A stretch of DNA of 64,000 bases, taken from positions 62,001-126,000 of the forward strand of contig JBCBCN010000003.1 in NCBI GenBank assembly GCA_038530555.1, given 5' to 3'. The stretch is from HKCCE3408 sp038530555 (lineage in GTDB: Bacteria > Pseudomonadota > Alphaproteobacteria > Rhodobacterales > Rhodobacteraceae). This document shows positions 25,771 to 35,319 of the stretch, in pieces. The stretch's first letter is position 1; each line of letters opens with the position of its first letter. Both the position numbers and the translations under genes were made by a program. Below the pieces are notes generated by a model. That model was not told where the DNA came from. It saw only the letters and a program-made list of their open reading frames with translations, and searched no databases.

Positions 25771-28251
25771 GTGCAAAACACCCGAAAAATTTCGCTGGCG
25801 GCTGTGACCCTGACGGCGGCGATGGCTTTAGCCGGATGTCAAAGCGGCGAAGACCGCGCCGAAGGCCACTTTCAAAGCGCACTGGAGCTGATGGAGGCTG
25901 GAGATTTCGACCGCGCCCGCGTCGAATTCCTCAATGTCTTTCAGAATAACGGCCTGCATCGTGAGGCGCGCTCGGAATTTGCAGCGATGCAGCGCGCGCG
26001 GGGGGAGCTTCAAGAATCCTACAGCCAGTATCTGCGCCTAGTTGAGCAGTACCCAGACGATCTCGAAGGCCGCCTCGCCCTGGCGGAGATGGCGCTTCAG
26101 TTCGGGAATTGGGAAGAGGCCGAGCGCCATGGCTCCCGCGTGATCGAAGCCGCGCCCGATGATCCAAGAATCGCGGTGATTGAAACCTATTTGACCTATC
26201 TCGACGCGGTTGAGGCCGAAGACGACCTGGCGCGCGGCGCAGCCTACGCCCAAGCTCAGGAGCTGTTCGAAGAAGATCCTAGCCGGTTCTTGCTGCAGCG
26301 CTTGGCTGTCGATCACCTCCTGCGTGAGCGCGATCTGGAAGGCGCCCTCGCCGCCGTGGACGGCTCCCTTGAAGTGGAGCCGGACAATCGCCTACTCAAT
26401 GATGTCCGCCTGTCTGTCCTGGTGGAGCTTGACCAGGGTGAGGCCATCGAGGGCCATCTGCTGACCATGCTCGACCGCTTCCCTGAGGATGAGGAGCTTC
26501 CGGCGACGCTGCTGCGCTACTACCTCGCGATAGGCGACACGGATGAGGCGCTCACGTTTTTGCGCAACCAGGCCGCAGAGGCCACCGAAGAAGATGTTCG
26601 CGAGGATGCGCTCGTGGTCTTGGTTCGGTTGCTTTTGGAAACCGAGGGCCCGGATGCCGCCCTTGCCGAACTTGATCGCATTCTGGCGGAAGGTCAGGCC
26701 AGTACCAGCATTTTCGGCGCGCTGCGGGCCTCCGTTCTCTTTGACCAAGGCGAGACCGAGACGGCGATGGCCGAGCTCGAAGCGCTCTTGGAGGGTGAAT
26801 TGCCGGTCCAGGAAACCAGCCGGATCCGAATCGCGCTCGCACAGATGCTCATGGCCACAAACAATGTCGTCGGGGCGAGGGCGCAAGTGGAGCAGGTGCT
26901 TGAGGTGGATGCCTCCCAGGCCGACGCTCTGAAAATGCTGGCGGGATGGCTGATCGAAGAAGACCAAGCCGACCGCGCCATCAGCAGCCTGCGCATCGCA
27001 TTGGATGAGAACCCCGACGATGCCCAAGCGCTGACCTTGATGGCCCAAGCGCATGATCGCAACGGCGACGATAATCTGGCGCGAGAGTTCTATTCGCTTG
27101 CGGTTGAAGCCTCGGATTCCGCACCCGCCGAGACGCTGCGCTATGTGCAGATCCTCATGGAGGACAGCCGGTCCTTCTTCACCGCCGAAGAGTTGTTGAT
27201 CAGCGCGCTGCGCCTTGAGCCGGGCCAACCCGACGTGATGCGCACCCTGGGTATGCTGTATCTGCGGATGCAGGATTGGGCGCGCGCCGAGCAGGTCGAG
27301 ACGACCCTTAGGGACGCGGGCGACGAGATCAGCCTGCGGGTCGCCACACAACTCGAAGTGGACCGCTTGGCTGCCCAAGGCCGCACAGAAGAAGCCGTCA
27401 CCTTCCTCGAAGAGCTTGCCGGGTCCAGCGGGATCGAAGATGTCGGCGCGCAAATCGCTGTGGTGCGGGCGCGGTTGATGAACGGGGAAACCGACGAAGC
27501 CCTCAGCGCGATTGAGCAACTGGTCGCCGAAGCCCCCGAAGAATTGGCCTACCGCTTTACCCTCGCCGCCACCCAAAGCGCGACCGGGGACCTCGAAGCC
27601 GCCGAGGCCACTTTCCGGGCTTTGACCGAAGAGGCGCCGGAGGTCGAGCAAGCCTGGGTCGGTCTAATACGTATTCTAAATGCCCAAGGCCGCTCAGAAG
27701 AAGCACAAGCGGTCATGAACGACGCTCTCGCCGTGCTGCCCAATGCGCTGGATTTGCTGTGGGCGCAGGCGAGCTTTCTTGAAAGAGACGGCGATATCGA
27801 CGGCGCGATCGAGGTTTATGAGCTGATGTACGAACGCGTGCCAAGCTCAGAAGTGGTGGCCAACAACCTGGCCAGCCTTCTGTTGACCTATCGCGACGAT
27901 CAGGAAAGCCTTGACCGGGCCTTCGCGGTGGCCCGCCGCTTGCGCAATGCTGAAATCCCGCATTTCCAAGACACCTATGGCTGGTTGTCGTACCGCCTAG
28001 GCGATTACGACGAGGCGCTCGCCCATCTTGAGCCCGCCGCCCAAGGTCTGTCCGAGGACCCATTGGTGCGCTTCCATCTGGCCATGACCTATGCGGCGCT
28101 TGAGCGCTATGAGGACGCTGTGCGCACCTTTGGCGAGGCACTTGAGCTTGCCGGGCCTGAGGATACGCGGCCCCAATTCGAAACCGCACAGTCGGAAATT
28201 GAGCGGATCGAAGGGGTTTTGGCCGCCCAAGCCGAAGCTGAAACGGAATAA
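25771..28251 (+). CDS. prsT: PrsT-like TPR lipoprotein
   Basis: This 826-residue lipoprotein has a short signal peptide and lipobox LAGC with the acylated cysteine at 23. The rest is a long array of tetratricopeptide-like helical repeats, for example MEAGDFDRARVEFLNVFQNN near residue 40 and more to the C-terminus. This architecture matches the PrsT proteins of exosortase/PEP-CTERM loci, thought to scaffold the export complex in the periplasm. The start is GTG with AGGT upstream. The Wza-like and barrel genes follow in the same direction, so it probably belongs to the export operon. Confidence 0.82.
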   Translation: MQNTRKISLAAVTLTAAMALAGCQSGEDRAEGHFQSALELMEAGDFDRARVEFLNVFQNNGLHREARSEFAAMQRARGELQESYSQYLRLVEQYPDDLEGRLALAEMALQFGNWEEAERHGSRVIEAAPDDPRIAVIETYLTYLDAVEAEDDLARGAAYAQAQELFEEDPSRFLLQRLAVDHLLRERDLEGALAAVDGSLEVEPDNRLLNDVRLSVLVELDQGEAIEGHLLTMLDRFPEDEELPATLLRYYLAIGDTDEALTFLRNQAAEATEEDVREDALVVLVRLLLETEGPDAALAELDRILAEGQASTSIFGALRASVLFDQGETETAMAELEALLEGELPVQETSRIRIALAQMLMATNNVVGARAQVEQVLEVDASQADALKMLAGWLIEEDQADRAISSLRIALDENPDDAQALTLMAQAHDRNGDDNLAREFYSLAVEASDSAPAETLRYVQILMEDSRSFFTAEELLISALRLEPGQPDVMRTLGMLYLRMQDWARAEQVETTLRDAGDEISLRVATQLEVDRLAAQGRTEEAVTFLEELAGSSGIEDVGAQIAVVRARLMNGETDEALSAIEQLVAEAPEELAYRFTLAATQSATGDLEAAEATFRALTEEAPEVEQAWVGLIRILNAQGRSEEAQAVMNDALAVLPNALDLLWAQASFLERDGDIDGAIEVYELMYERVPSSEVVANNLASLLLTYRDDQESLDRAFAVARRLRNAEIPHFQDTYGWLSYRLGDYDEALAHLEPAAQGLSEDPLVRFHLAMTYAALERYEDAVRTFGEALELAGPEDTRPQFETAQSEIERIEGVLAAQAEAETE

Positions 28252-28379
28252 ACCATGGTGCAAACATGTGTCGTGGAAGAAACAAAGCGGGCCAAGCTGT
28301 TGGTCCAATTGGTGATTGTTCTTTTGGTTCAAGGGGAATCGCTTTAGCCGTTAACGAAATCATTCGCAGGATATGAACG

Positions 28380-28988
28380 ATGAGAATTTTGTTTGTTGGC
28401 CTTATCATTAGCCTTGTCTCTGCGACGGGCGCCTTCGCCCAGCAGGGATATCAAATCCGGCCCGGTGACGTTCTGTCGGTTGAGGTACTCCAAGATCCGT
28501 CCTTGAACCGCGAGGTTTTGGTGCTGCCCGACGGCTCGATCAGCTTCCCGTTTGCCGGCAACCTTGCCGCCTCGGGCCGGACCACCGGTCAGGTTGGCGA
28601 CGCGATCAGCCAGGGCGTGGCCGATAACTTCCAAGAACCGCCCAGCGTGTTCGTCACCGTGCGTCAGCTTTCGGCGCCGACCGTGTCCACGGGCGCTGTC
28701 GGTCGCAGCACGATCGACGTCTATTTCCTGGGTGAGGTTGGCTCGCCCGGTCTCGCCGAAGTGCCGCGCGGCTCGACATTCCTGCAGGCGCTGTCGCTCG
28801 GCGGCGGTTTCACCAACTTTGCCGCTCTGCGCCGCGTGCAATTGCGTCGGACCGATCCTCATACGGGTCAAACCTCTATCGCGACGATCAATTACCGCGC
28901 GATCTCCGACGGCGCGACCTTGTCCAACGATCCGGTCTTGGCCGACGGTGACGTTATTCTGGTCCCCGAAAGGCGGCTCTTCGAGTAA
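28380..28988 (+). CDS. Wza/BexD-like polysaccharide export protein
   Basis: This 202-residue exported protein has a Sec signal peptide (MRILFVGLIISLVSATGAFA, cleaved before QQG). The Poly_export domain follows (YQIRPGDVLSVEVLQDPSLN and LPDGSISFPFAGNL), then one SLBB-like domain (VYFLGEVGSPGLAEVPRGST). It is short compared with Wza, lacks a lipobox and lacks the outer-membrane helical barrel part. It would need a partner to cross the outer membrane, and the beta-barrel protein encoded just downstream is the obvious candidate. Confidence 0.9.
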   Translation: MRILFVGLIISLVSATGAFAQQGYQIRPGDVLSVEVLQDPSLNREVLVLPDGSISFPFAGNLAASGRTTGQVGDAISQGVADNFQEPPSVFVTVRQLSAPTVSTGAVGRSTIDVYFLGEVGSPGLAEVPRGSTFLQALSLGGGFTNFAALRRVQLRRTDPHTGQTSIATINYRAISDGATLSNDPVLADGDVILVPERRLFE

Positions 28989-29033
28989 CATCCACCACCG
29001 AGTAGAAGCAGTACACACAGGCCGGTGACAATA

Positions 29034-30542
29034 ATGATAAAACCGTCCCGAAATAGCACGACGATCATCACCGCCCTGGCTGCGGTGATATTCGTTCAGG
29101 GCGCCTCCGCACAGGATTTCGGAAGCTCCGTATTCAGCGAGGGCGGAGGGTTGCTGCTCGAGCCCGTCGATCCCCTGGTCACGGCACCCGGGGCGATCAA
29201 TGCGCAAGGCACCGGGGCCGGCGGCGGCGGTGGTGGCGCGCAGGGCCCAGACGGCGGGGCGGTTGACCAGGGCACCGGCCCGATCATCACCCTCGGGCTG
29301 TCCTTCGGCTACGCCTACGAGGACGACGACGGCGAGCCGACCGAGAGTTTCCTCGAAAGCACCCTCTCCGCAGGGGTCTTCACCGAGACCCGCAACCAGA
29401 CTTTCGATCTGAACTTCGCCTTCGACATCGAAGCCGGTGATCTGGGCACGGGATCCAGCGAGATCGAGATCGCCGACCCGTCTTTGCGCCTCGATTACAC
29501 CCTGCAAAACCGCGACATTCGGTTTGACACCGATCTGATCTGGCGTGAGGCCGATGTCGGAAACACTTTCCTTCCGGCTGCATTCAATGCCGACGATCTG
29601 GTCATCGACGGTGGCACTCAGGAAACCCAAGAGGCGCGCTTCCGCTTGGAAACCGGCCGCACCGCGCGCTTTGGCACAACCACTCGGCTTGAGTTCCGCC
29701 AGCGCGATTTCTTCGACACCGTCGATCCGAGCCTGGTTGACGAGACCCGGACGATTTTTGGTACCGATCTGCGCTTCACCCTGTCGCGCCGGGCCGAGTT
29801 GCGGACCTTCGCAAGCTGGACGCAAACCGAAGAAGACGACGCGATCAACACCGTCGACACGGATATCCGCTACGGCGCCAGCCTCGAAGTGCTTCTGGAT
29901 CGCTCCTGGACCGGCAATTTCCAGGTCGCCCGCACCGATGAAGAGACCGAGACGACACTGGGCACGACCGAACAGGACACCTACGACATCACCGCCTCGG
30001 CCACGCGGTTCATGCCCAATGGTCAACTGACGTTTTCTGCGGCCTATCAGGACGATGGCGGCAACACCCTGACCAGTTTGGACGTCGTGCGTGCGCTTGA
30101 AATGGCGAATGGCGCGGCCTTGACCGCAGGCATCGGCCTGGGCGTCTTCGACAATGGCGATGTGATCTCGACGGCGACCCTTCGCTACAACCAAGAGATC
30201 CTGCGTGGCCGGACCCTGTCCTTGGCTCTGACCCGCGAAGGCGGGTTCAGCGACGACGATGACAGTGTCATCCGCACGACCTTCAACGTGAATTACGTGC
30301 AAGAGTTGACCCGTGTTAGCCGGTTGAACCTCACGACCGCCTTGGCCGACCTTGAGGATCGCGGCGCGGGCGATGACACGCTGGCCGTATCCCTCGGCAT
30401 CACTTATGCCCATGACTTGACCGAGGATTGGTCGCTCCAAGCCCGTGCCGACCGCCGGATCAACTACACCAATGGCAACCGCACCGACAGCGTGGATCAG
30501 TTCTCGATCGCTCTTCAGCGGACCTTTTCGTTCCGGCCCTAG
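29034..30542 (+). CDS. Outer-membrane beta-barrel protein of the EPS locus
   Basis: This 502-residue protein has a Sec signal ending GASAQDF, a Gly-rich region (residues about 60-80), and then a series of alternating amphipathic strands ending in Phe-Arg-Pro (LQRTFSFRP). That pattern fits an outer-membrane barrel of 16 or more strands. Similar barrels accompany exosortase-linked polysaccharide loci and may form the export pore with the short Wza-like protein. ATG 29034 is preferred because GGTGA precedes it. GTG 29025 is the alternative. Its stop is followed within six bases by the rhomboid gene. Confidence 0.75.
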   Translation: MIKPSRNSTTIITALAAVIFVQGASAQDFGSSVFSEGGGLLLEPVDPLVTAPGAINAQGTGAGGGGGGAQGPDGGAVDQGTGPIITLGLSFGYAYEDDDGEPTESFLESTLSAGVFTETRNQTFDLNFAFDIEAGDLGTGSSEIEIADPSLRLDYTLQNRDIRFDTDLIWREADVGNTFLPAAFNADDLVIDGGTQETQEARFRLETGRTARFGTTTRLEFRQRDFFDTVDPSLVDETRTIFGTDLRFTLSRRAELRTFASWTQTEEDDAINTVDTDIRYGASLEVLLDRSWTGNFQVARTDEETETTLGTTEQDTYDITASATRFMPNGQLTFSAAYQDDGGNTLTSLDVVRALEMANGAALTAGIGLGVFDNGDVISTATLRYNQEILRGRTLSLALTREGGFSDDDDSVIRTTFNVNYVQELTRVSRLNLTTALADLEDRGAGDDTLAVSLGITYAHDLTEDWSLQARADRRINYTNGNRTDSVDQFSIALQRTFSFRP

Positions 30543-30547
30543 TCGAC

Positions 30548-31174
30548 ATGCTCACGCGGCCTTCGCGCGGGTGGCTCGCCCTTTTGGCGATCCTGGTTCT
30601 GTGCGTGGGAGTCGAGCTGGCGCTCTGGCTCAGTGAGATCTTCGGCGTCACGCGCCTGCGCCAGACGGCTTATGAGAACGGCGGTTTTTGGCCCGGCCTT
30701 CTCGCGGGGTGGCGGCCCAACTACGACAGTCAGCCCTATCTGATGTTCTTCAGCTACAGCTTTCTGCACGGCGGGCCAGGTCATCTGGTGGTCAACATGA
30801 TCACACTCTGGTCCCTGGGCCAGGGCGTGATCGACCGGGTGGGCGGACGCGGCTTCGTGCTGCTCTATGGCCTGTCGATCCTGGGTGGGGCCTTAGGCTA
30901 TGCCGCCCTGGCTCAAACCGCGCAGCCTATGGTCGGCGCGTCAGGCGCGCTTTTCGGTCTGGCCGGGGGCCTATTAGCTTGGGCCTATATCGACCGCTTC
31001 TCCGCCGCCCAGACCCTGTGGCCCGTGCTGCGCGTAATGCTTTTCCTGATCGCGCTGAACCTGGCGATGTATTGGGCGCTTGACGGGCTGTTGGCCTGGC
31101 AAACCCATCTCGGGGGCTTTCTGGTCGGCTGGGTTGCAGCGCTTTTGATCGATCCCCGCCCGGCTTTGGACTGA
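30548..31174 (+). CDS. Rhomboid-family intramembrane serine protease
   Basis: This 208-residue polytopic protein has about six membrane segments. The catalytic serine lies in GASGALFGLAGGL and the catalytic histidine in WQTHLGGFLVGW. The family HGGPGHLVVNM loop is in the second segment. Rhomboids cut membrane-anchored substrates within the bilayer. Its place directly after the outer-membrane barrel gene suggests a maturation role in this locus, as for rhombosortases, but that is inference. ATG 30548 is used because conserved sequence begins there. The upstream extension overlaps the barrel gene. Confidence 0.83.
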   Translation: MLTRPSRGWLALLAILVLCVGVELALWLSEIFGVTRLRQTAYENGGFWPGLLAGWRPNYDSQPYLMFFSYSFLHGGPGHLVVNMITLWSLGQGVIDRVGGRGFVLLYGLSILGGALGYAALAQTAQPMVGASGALFGLAGGLLAWAYIDRFSAAQTLWPVLRVMLFLIALNLAMYWALDGLLAWQTHLGGFLVGWVAALLIDPRPALD

Positions 31175-31291
31175 ACACGCTCAAGGAACAGTCTAACTCC
31201 CGAGCACGGCCCAAAAACTGCCGCACTCGTATGGCAATGCCGCGCCTCATCTTCTATCTGTGCCGCCAATTGCCGTGAATAGGATATTGCA

Positions 31292-32596
31292 ATGCGTATA
31301 GTCGTGATCGGATCGGGATATGTTGGTCTCGTTTCGGGCGTGTGTTTCTCTGACTTTGGCCATGACGTTATCTGCGTCGACAAAGACCCAAAGAAGATCG
31401 AGCTTTTGCAGGACGGCCGCGTGCCGATCTATGAGCCGGGCCTCGACAGCCTCATGGCGCGCAATGTGGATGCCGGGCGGCTGACCTTTACCACGGATCT
31501 GTCAGCGGCGGTGGATGGCGCCGATGCGGTCTTTATCGCTGTGGGCACACCCACGCGCCGCGGCGATGGCCACGCGGACCTAACCTATGTCGAAGCCGCC
31601 TCGCGCGAGGTGGCGCAAGCGCTCACCGATTACTGCGTCATCGTCACGAAATCGACCGTGCCCGTGGGCACGAACCGCAAGGTCGAAGGCTGGGTCCGAG
31701 ATGCCAATCCCAAGGCCGAATTCGACGTTGCCTCAAACCCGGAATTCCTGCGCGAAGGCGCGGCCATCGACGATTTCATGCGCCCCGACCGCGTGGTTGT
31801 GGGCGTGGAAAGCGACCGCGCCGCACAGGTTATGGCCGATATCTACCGCCCGCTCTTTCTGCGCGACTTCCCCATCGTGACCACCGATCTCGAAAGCGCC
31901 GAGATGATCAAATACGCCGCCAACGCGTTTCTGGCGACCAAGATCACCTTCATCAACGAAATCGCGGCGCTTTGCGAAAAGGTCGGCGCGGATGTCAAAG
32001 AGGTCTCCAAGGGCATCGGTCTCGATGGCCGGATCGGCAACAAATTCCTCCATGCCGGGCCCGGCTATGGCGGCTCCTGCTTCCCCAAGGACACCTCCGC
32101 CCTGGCCCGCATCGGTCAGGAATTTGCCTCACCCCAAAACATAGTGGAGACCGTGATCCGCGTGAATGACGGTGTAAAGTTGCGCATGATCGAAAAGCTG
32201 CGCGCGCTCTGCGACGACAGCTTCAACGGCAAAAAAGTGGCTGTCTTCGGCGTGACCTTCAAACCGAACACCGACGATATGCGCGATGCGCCATCTCTGA
32301 CGATCGTTCCCGCTCTGGTCGGGGGCGGTGCCGAGGTGCGGGTGGTGGACCCCCAGGGCAAGCGCGAGGGCGAGGCGCTCCTGCCCGGCGTGACCTGGTC
32401 CGAGGATCCCTATGACGCGGCGCGTGAGGCCGATCTGGTCGTGATCCTCACCGAATGGAATGAGTTCCGCGCCCTCGACCTGACCCGTCTACGCCAAAGC
32501 ATGCGCACGCCCCGCATGGCCGATCTGCGCAACATCTATTCCAGCGATGATGCCGAACAGGCCGGGTTCGAGGCCTATAGCTCAGTGGGCCGCTAG
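31292..32596 (+). CDS. ugd: UDP-glucose 6-dehydrogenase
   Basis: This 434-residue enzyme oxidises UDP-glucose to UDP-glucuronate using two NAD+. The N-terminal NAD site is VVIGSGYVGLVSGVCFSD. The catalytic cysteine is in GPGYGGSCFPKDTSAL. The C-terminal UDP-binding domain includes VFGVTFKPNTDDMRDAPSL. The length is typical. It would supply a uronic acid donor to the glycosyltransferases of the locus, predicting an acidic polymer. AGGA lies about eight bases before the ATG. GDP-mannose dehydrogenase is a related alternative, but the sequence favours the UDP-glucose type. Confidence 0.92.
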   Translation: MRIVVIGSGYVGLVSGVCFSDFGHDVICVDKDPKKIELLQDGRVPIYEPGLDSLMARNVDAGRLTFTTDLSAAVDGADAVFIAVGTPTRRGDGHADLTYVEAASREVAQALTDYCVIVTKSTVPVGTNRKVEGWVRDANPKAEFDVASNPEFLREGAAIDDFMRPDRVVVGVESDRAAQVMADIYRPLFLRDFPIVTTDLESAEMIKYAANAFLATKITFINEIAALCEKVGADVKEVSKGIGLDGRIGNKFLHAGPGYGGSCFPKDTSALARIGQEFASPQNIVETVIRVNDGVKLRMIEKLRALCDDSFNGKKVAVFGVTFKPNTDDMRDAPSLTIVPALVGGGAEVRVVDPQGKREGEALLPGVTWSEDPYDAAREADLVVILTEWNEFRALDLTRLRQSMRTPRMADLRNIYSSDDAEQAGFEAYSSVGR

Positions 32597-32608
32597 CCGG
32601 CTGAGCTG

Positions 32609-33349
32609 TCAGATCTTGAGCTTCTTGAAGATCGCTTCGGGGATGGCGCAGATGATCGTCATCACCAGCCACCAGATCGGCCGCACATAGATCACGTTCT
32701 TCTTCTTATCGACCGCGCGCAGAATGGCCTCGGCCACCTCCTGCGGCTCGGCAGTCAAGCGCTCGGGCAGGTCCAGATCGGCGGTCATCGCGGTGTTCAC
32801 AAAGCCCGGGAGAACTGTCACGACATGGACCCCGTCCTCGGTCAGCCGGTTTCTGAGCCCGGACAGATAGGCCGTGAACCCCGCCTTGGCTGAGCCATAG
32901 ACGTAATTGATGGCCCGCCCCCGCAATCCGGCCACCGAGGAAATCCCAACAAGTGTGCCTGAGCCCCGGCGCGCCATGCGGCCCGCCAGCAGCGCAAAGA
33001 GACTGGCCGGGCCCTCGAAATTCGTGCGCAGCACGCGAGAATGAGCGTCCATGTCGGCCTCATTCTCCTCCTGCTCACCCATCACACCCACGGCGCAGAT
33101 GACGATGCGCGGGTCTTCCGGCAGGCCGTCGAGAAAGACCCCGTGGCTGTCCAGCGCAAGCACATCGAAATCGTGGCAGGTCACAGTGACCCGGTGGCGA
33201 AGCTCCAGATCCGTCTTCATCTCCGACAGCGTTTCGGCGTCTCGCGCGGCAAGTTGGATCGGGTGGCCACGCTCGGCAAACGCCATCGCGCAGGCCTGGG
33301 CCATATCCGAACGGGCACCGAGGATGAGAACGGGGGGCTTCGGGCTCAC
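32609..33349 (-). CDS. dprE2: DprE2-like polyprenylphosphoryl-ketoribose reductase (SDR)
   Basis: This 246-residue short-chain dehydrogenase has an N-terminal nucleotide loop VLILGARSDMAQACA, an NxAG-like region (VICAVGVMGEQ), catalytic Ser in VGISSVAG and YGSAK as the catalytic pair. The loop GARSDMA and the hydrophobic C-terminus are typical of the reductase that acts after DprE1. That step reduces polyprenyl-phosphoryl 2-ketoribose to arabinose. Its ATG overlaps the stop of the dprE1-like gene (ATGA), so the two are coupled as in mycobacteria. The pentose product here is inferred. Confidence 0.82.
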   Translation of the reverse strand: MSPKPPVLILGARSDMAQACAMAFAERGHPIQLAARDAETLSEMKTDLELRHRVTVTCHDFDVLALDSHGVFLDGLPEDPRIVICAVGVMGEQEENEADMDAHSRVLRTNFEGPASLFALLAGRMARRGSGTLVGISSVAGLRGRAINYVYGSAKAGFTAYLSGLRNRLTEDGVHVVTVLPGFVNTAMTADLDLPERLTAEPQEVAEAILRAVDKKKNVIYVRPIWWLVMTIICAIPEAIFKKLKI

Positions 33350-34671
33350 AGGGCAAGTCTTTCTGATTGGGCCGACGCCAGGCGCGGCGCAGCGCCCGTT
33401 TCGGCGCGCATGGTTTCGAAGTCCGGCACCCGGTCGTCGGCCCGGCGCAGCATCTCGGCACTCATACGGGCATCCTTGGCCAGATAGAAGCGCCCGCCAT
33501 GCTCAAGCGCAATCGCATGAAGCCGGTCCACCAGGGCCAGGGTCCGTGGACCCACCGGGAAATCGAGCGCCAGGGTGTAGCCCTCCATTGGAAAGGAGAA
33601 CCGGCTGTCTTGCGCGCCCAGACGTTTGAGCACCGCTAGGAATGAGCCGGCGCCCGCCCGACCCGTCGCCTGCAAAAGCGCTCTGAGCCCCGCCTCAGAC
33701 GTCTTGAGTGGCAGGGCGCATTGGAACTGCACGAAACCCTTGCGCCCATAGATCCGGTTCCAGCCCAGGATCGCGTCCAGCGGATAAAAATACGTGTCCC
33801 AATCGACATAGCTCACGCCCGCATTGCGTCTGCCTTGGGCATAGTAGAGCGCGTTGAAAGCCCGCACGGTCAGGCCATTAAGCGCAAAGCCCGGCAGATC
33901 GAAGGGGAAGGTCTTTTTGGCCCTTTCGCGCGTCTCCAGTGGGTTTTTTCGCGCCTTTTTCGGCACTTCTGCCGCATCCGCATGCTCCCCCAGCATCACC
34001 AGGGACCGACCCAGATCCTTGCCCCTAGCCAGACAATCGATCCAGGCGACGGAATAGGTGGCGTCCTGCGCCTGATCGAAGGCCGCCATTGCCGCGGCAA
34101 GATTGGGCACGGGGATCGTGGTCTGGCGGATCCAGCCGCTTTCAACCGGGCGCAGCCGGATCGCCGCGCGCAAGATGATCCCCGTCAGGCCCATCCCGCC
34201 CAGCGTCCATTCAAAAAGCGCACTGCCCTTTTCCGCCCGGGTGACCTGACCGCCGGGGCCCAAGACATCGATCCAGTCGACACAGGTGGCGAAACTGCCG
34301 TCTTTATGGTGGTTTTTGCCATGCACATCCGCCGCGATCGCCCCGCCGAGCGTCACGAATTTCGAGCCCGGCGTGACCGCAAGAAACCAGCCGCGCGGCA
34401 GAAAGCCCTTGATGATATCACCCAGGCTCACCCCCGCTTCGGCCACCAACTGCCCGGTTTCCGCGTCAAAGCTGATCATCCGGTTGAAATGGCGCATCTC
34501 AAGTGTCAAAGGGGCGCCCACAGCGCTGTCGCCGTAGGACCGGCCATTGCCGCGCGCGATGACAGGCCGCCCCTGGGCCAGAAGCTCTTGCAGATCGGCG
34601 GTGCTGCGCGGCGCTTCAACTTGCGTTTTGACCTTGGGATACCGGCCCCAGCCCGAAAGCGCTTTGGTCAT
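33346..34671 (-). CDS. dprE1: DprE1-like FAD-dependent polyprenylphosphoryl-ribose oxidase
   Basis: This 441-residue VAO-type flavoprotein has the PP-loop region VIARGNGRSYGDSA near residue 40 and TPGSKFVTLGGAIAADVHGK near residue 100, followed by the substrate domain. The mycobacterial essential lysine maps to K399 in GGRFYLAKDAR. The position of the benzothiazinone-reactive cysteine maps to A368 in YTLALDFP. The expected reaction is oxidation of polyprenyl-phosphoryl ribose at C2. ATGA overlaps join it to gtrA upstream and dprE2 downstream. These alignments are from memory and should be verified. Confidence 0.85.
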   Translation of the reverse strand: MTKALSGWGRYPKVKTQVEAPRSTADLQELLAQGRPVIARGNGRSYGDSAVGAPLTLEMRHFNRMISFDAETGQLVAEAGVSLGDIIKGFLPRGWFLAVTPGSKFVTLGGAIAADVHGKNHHKDGSFATCVDWIDVLGPGGQVTRAEKGSALFEWTLGGMGLTGIILRAAIRLRPVESGWIRQTTIPVPNLAAAMAAFDQAQDATYSVAWIDCLARGKDLGRSLVMLGEHADAAEVPKKARKNPLETRERAKKTFPFDLPGFALNGLTVRAFNALYYAQGRRNAGVSYVDWDTYFYPLDAILGWNRIYGRKGFVQFQCALPLKTSEAGLRALLQATGRAGAGSFLAVLKRLGAQDSRFSFPMEGYTLALDFPVGPRTLALVDRLHAIALEHGGRFYLAKDARMSAEMLRRADDRVPDFETMRAETGAAPRLASAQSERLAL

Positions 34672-35078
34672 GACATCTTCAACTGCGCATCGGTAAAAAC
34701 GAAGCGGCGATCGAGGTTGAACTTGACCACATAGCCCACGGTCAGGCCCAAAATGGTGCCGATGATCCGCGCCAGATCACTATCCCAAAGCCAGATAAAC
34801 ACCGCCACCGTTGCCCAGAAGATCGCCGTTGTGGCGATCCCCATCACCGTGTAAAGCGAAAATTGCTGCGCTTGCTTGGGGCTGCGGTCGTAAAAGATCC
34901 AGCGTTTGTCGAGCGCGAATTTCACCACCAGGCCAAGCCCCGTGCCAAAAACCACGGCCAGCGCGACCAAAGCCGCCCCCTGCCCCAATAACAGCACCAA
35001 TTCCTGGCCCGCCAGATTGACCAGCGTGGCGATCACCGCAAAGGCGCCATAACGGAAAATAAGGCTCTGCAAGGTCAT
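34668..35078 (-). CDS. gtrA: GtrA-family membrane protein
   Basis: This 136-residue protein has four hydrophobic segments, with FRYGAFAVIATLVNLAGQEL at the N-terminus and LGLTVGYVVKFNLDRRFVF at the C-terminus. GtrA proteins are thought to handle or flip polyprenyl-phosphate sugars or to anchor glycosyltransferases. Upstream of dprE1-dprE2 it occupies the same place as Rv3789 in mycobacteria. ATG 35078 matches the family start. The frame is open to 35135, which would put a charged tail before the first membrane segment. Its ribosome site is weak. Confidence 0.83.
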   Translation of the reverse strand: MTLQSLIFRYGAFAVIATLVNLAGQELVLLLGQGAALVALAVVFGTGLGLVVKFALDKRWIFYDRSPKQAQQFSLYTVMGIATTAIFWATVAVFIWLWDSDLARIIGTILGLTVGYVVKFNLDRRFVFTDAQLKMS

Positions 35079-35319
35079 GAAAGGGCGTCCGGTGCCGACC
35101 ACAGCGTCAGGGTTTAGCGTGATTTTCCCCTGCAAACCACCCTCTTGCGGCGGGCATAGGACGCAAATGTGGTGATCGGGCGTTTACCCCCTGCGGACAA
35201 TCCCCCCGCACGGCTCCCGACTGTGGGGGCGCCTGTTCATTGTGCTTGTTCGATGCTCAGACGCGCGTTAGACGCGCGCGTACTCCCTGTTTTTCTTCTC
35301 TCTCGTGGATACCGATTTA

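Noticed and set aside
28344..30440. Minus-strand frame of 698 codons opposite the export and barrel genes
   Set aside because: The plus-strand proteins have signal peptides and recognised domains. The reverse frame is an antisense shadow created by GC-rich third positions.
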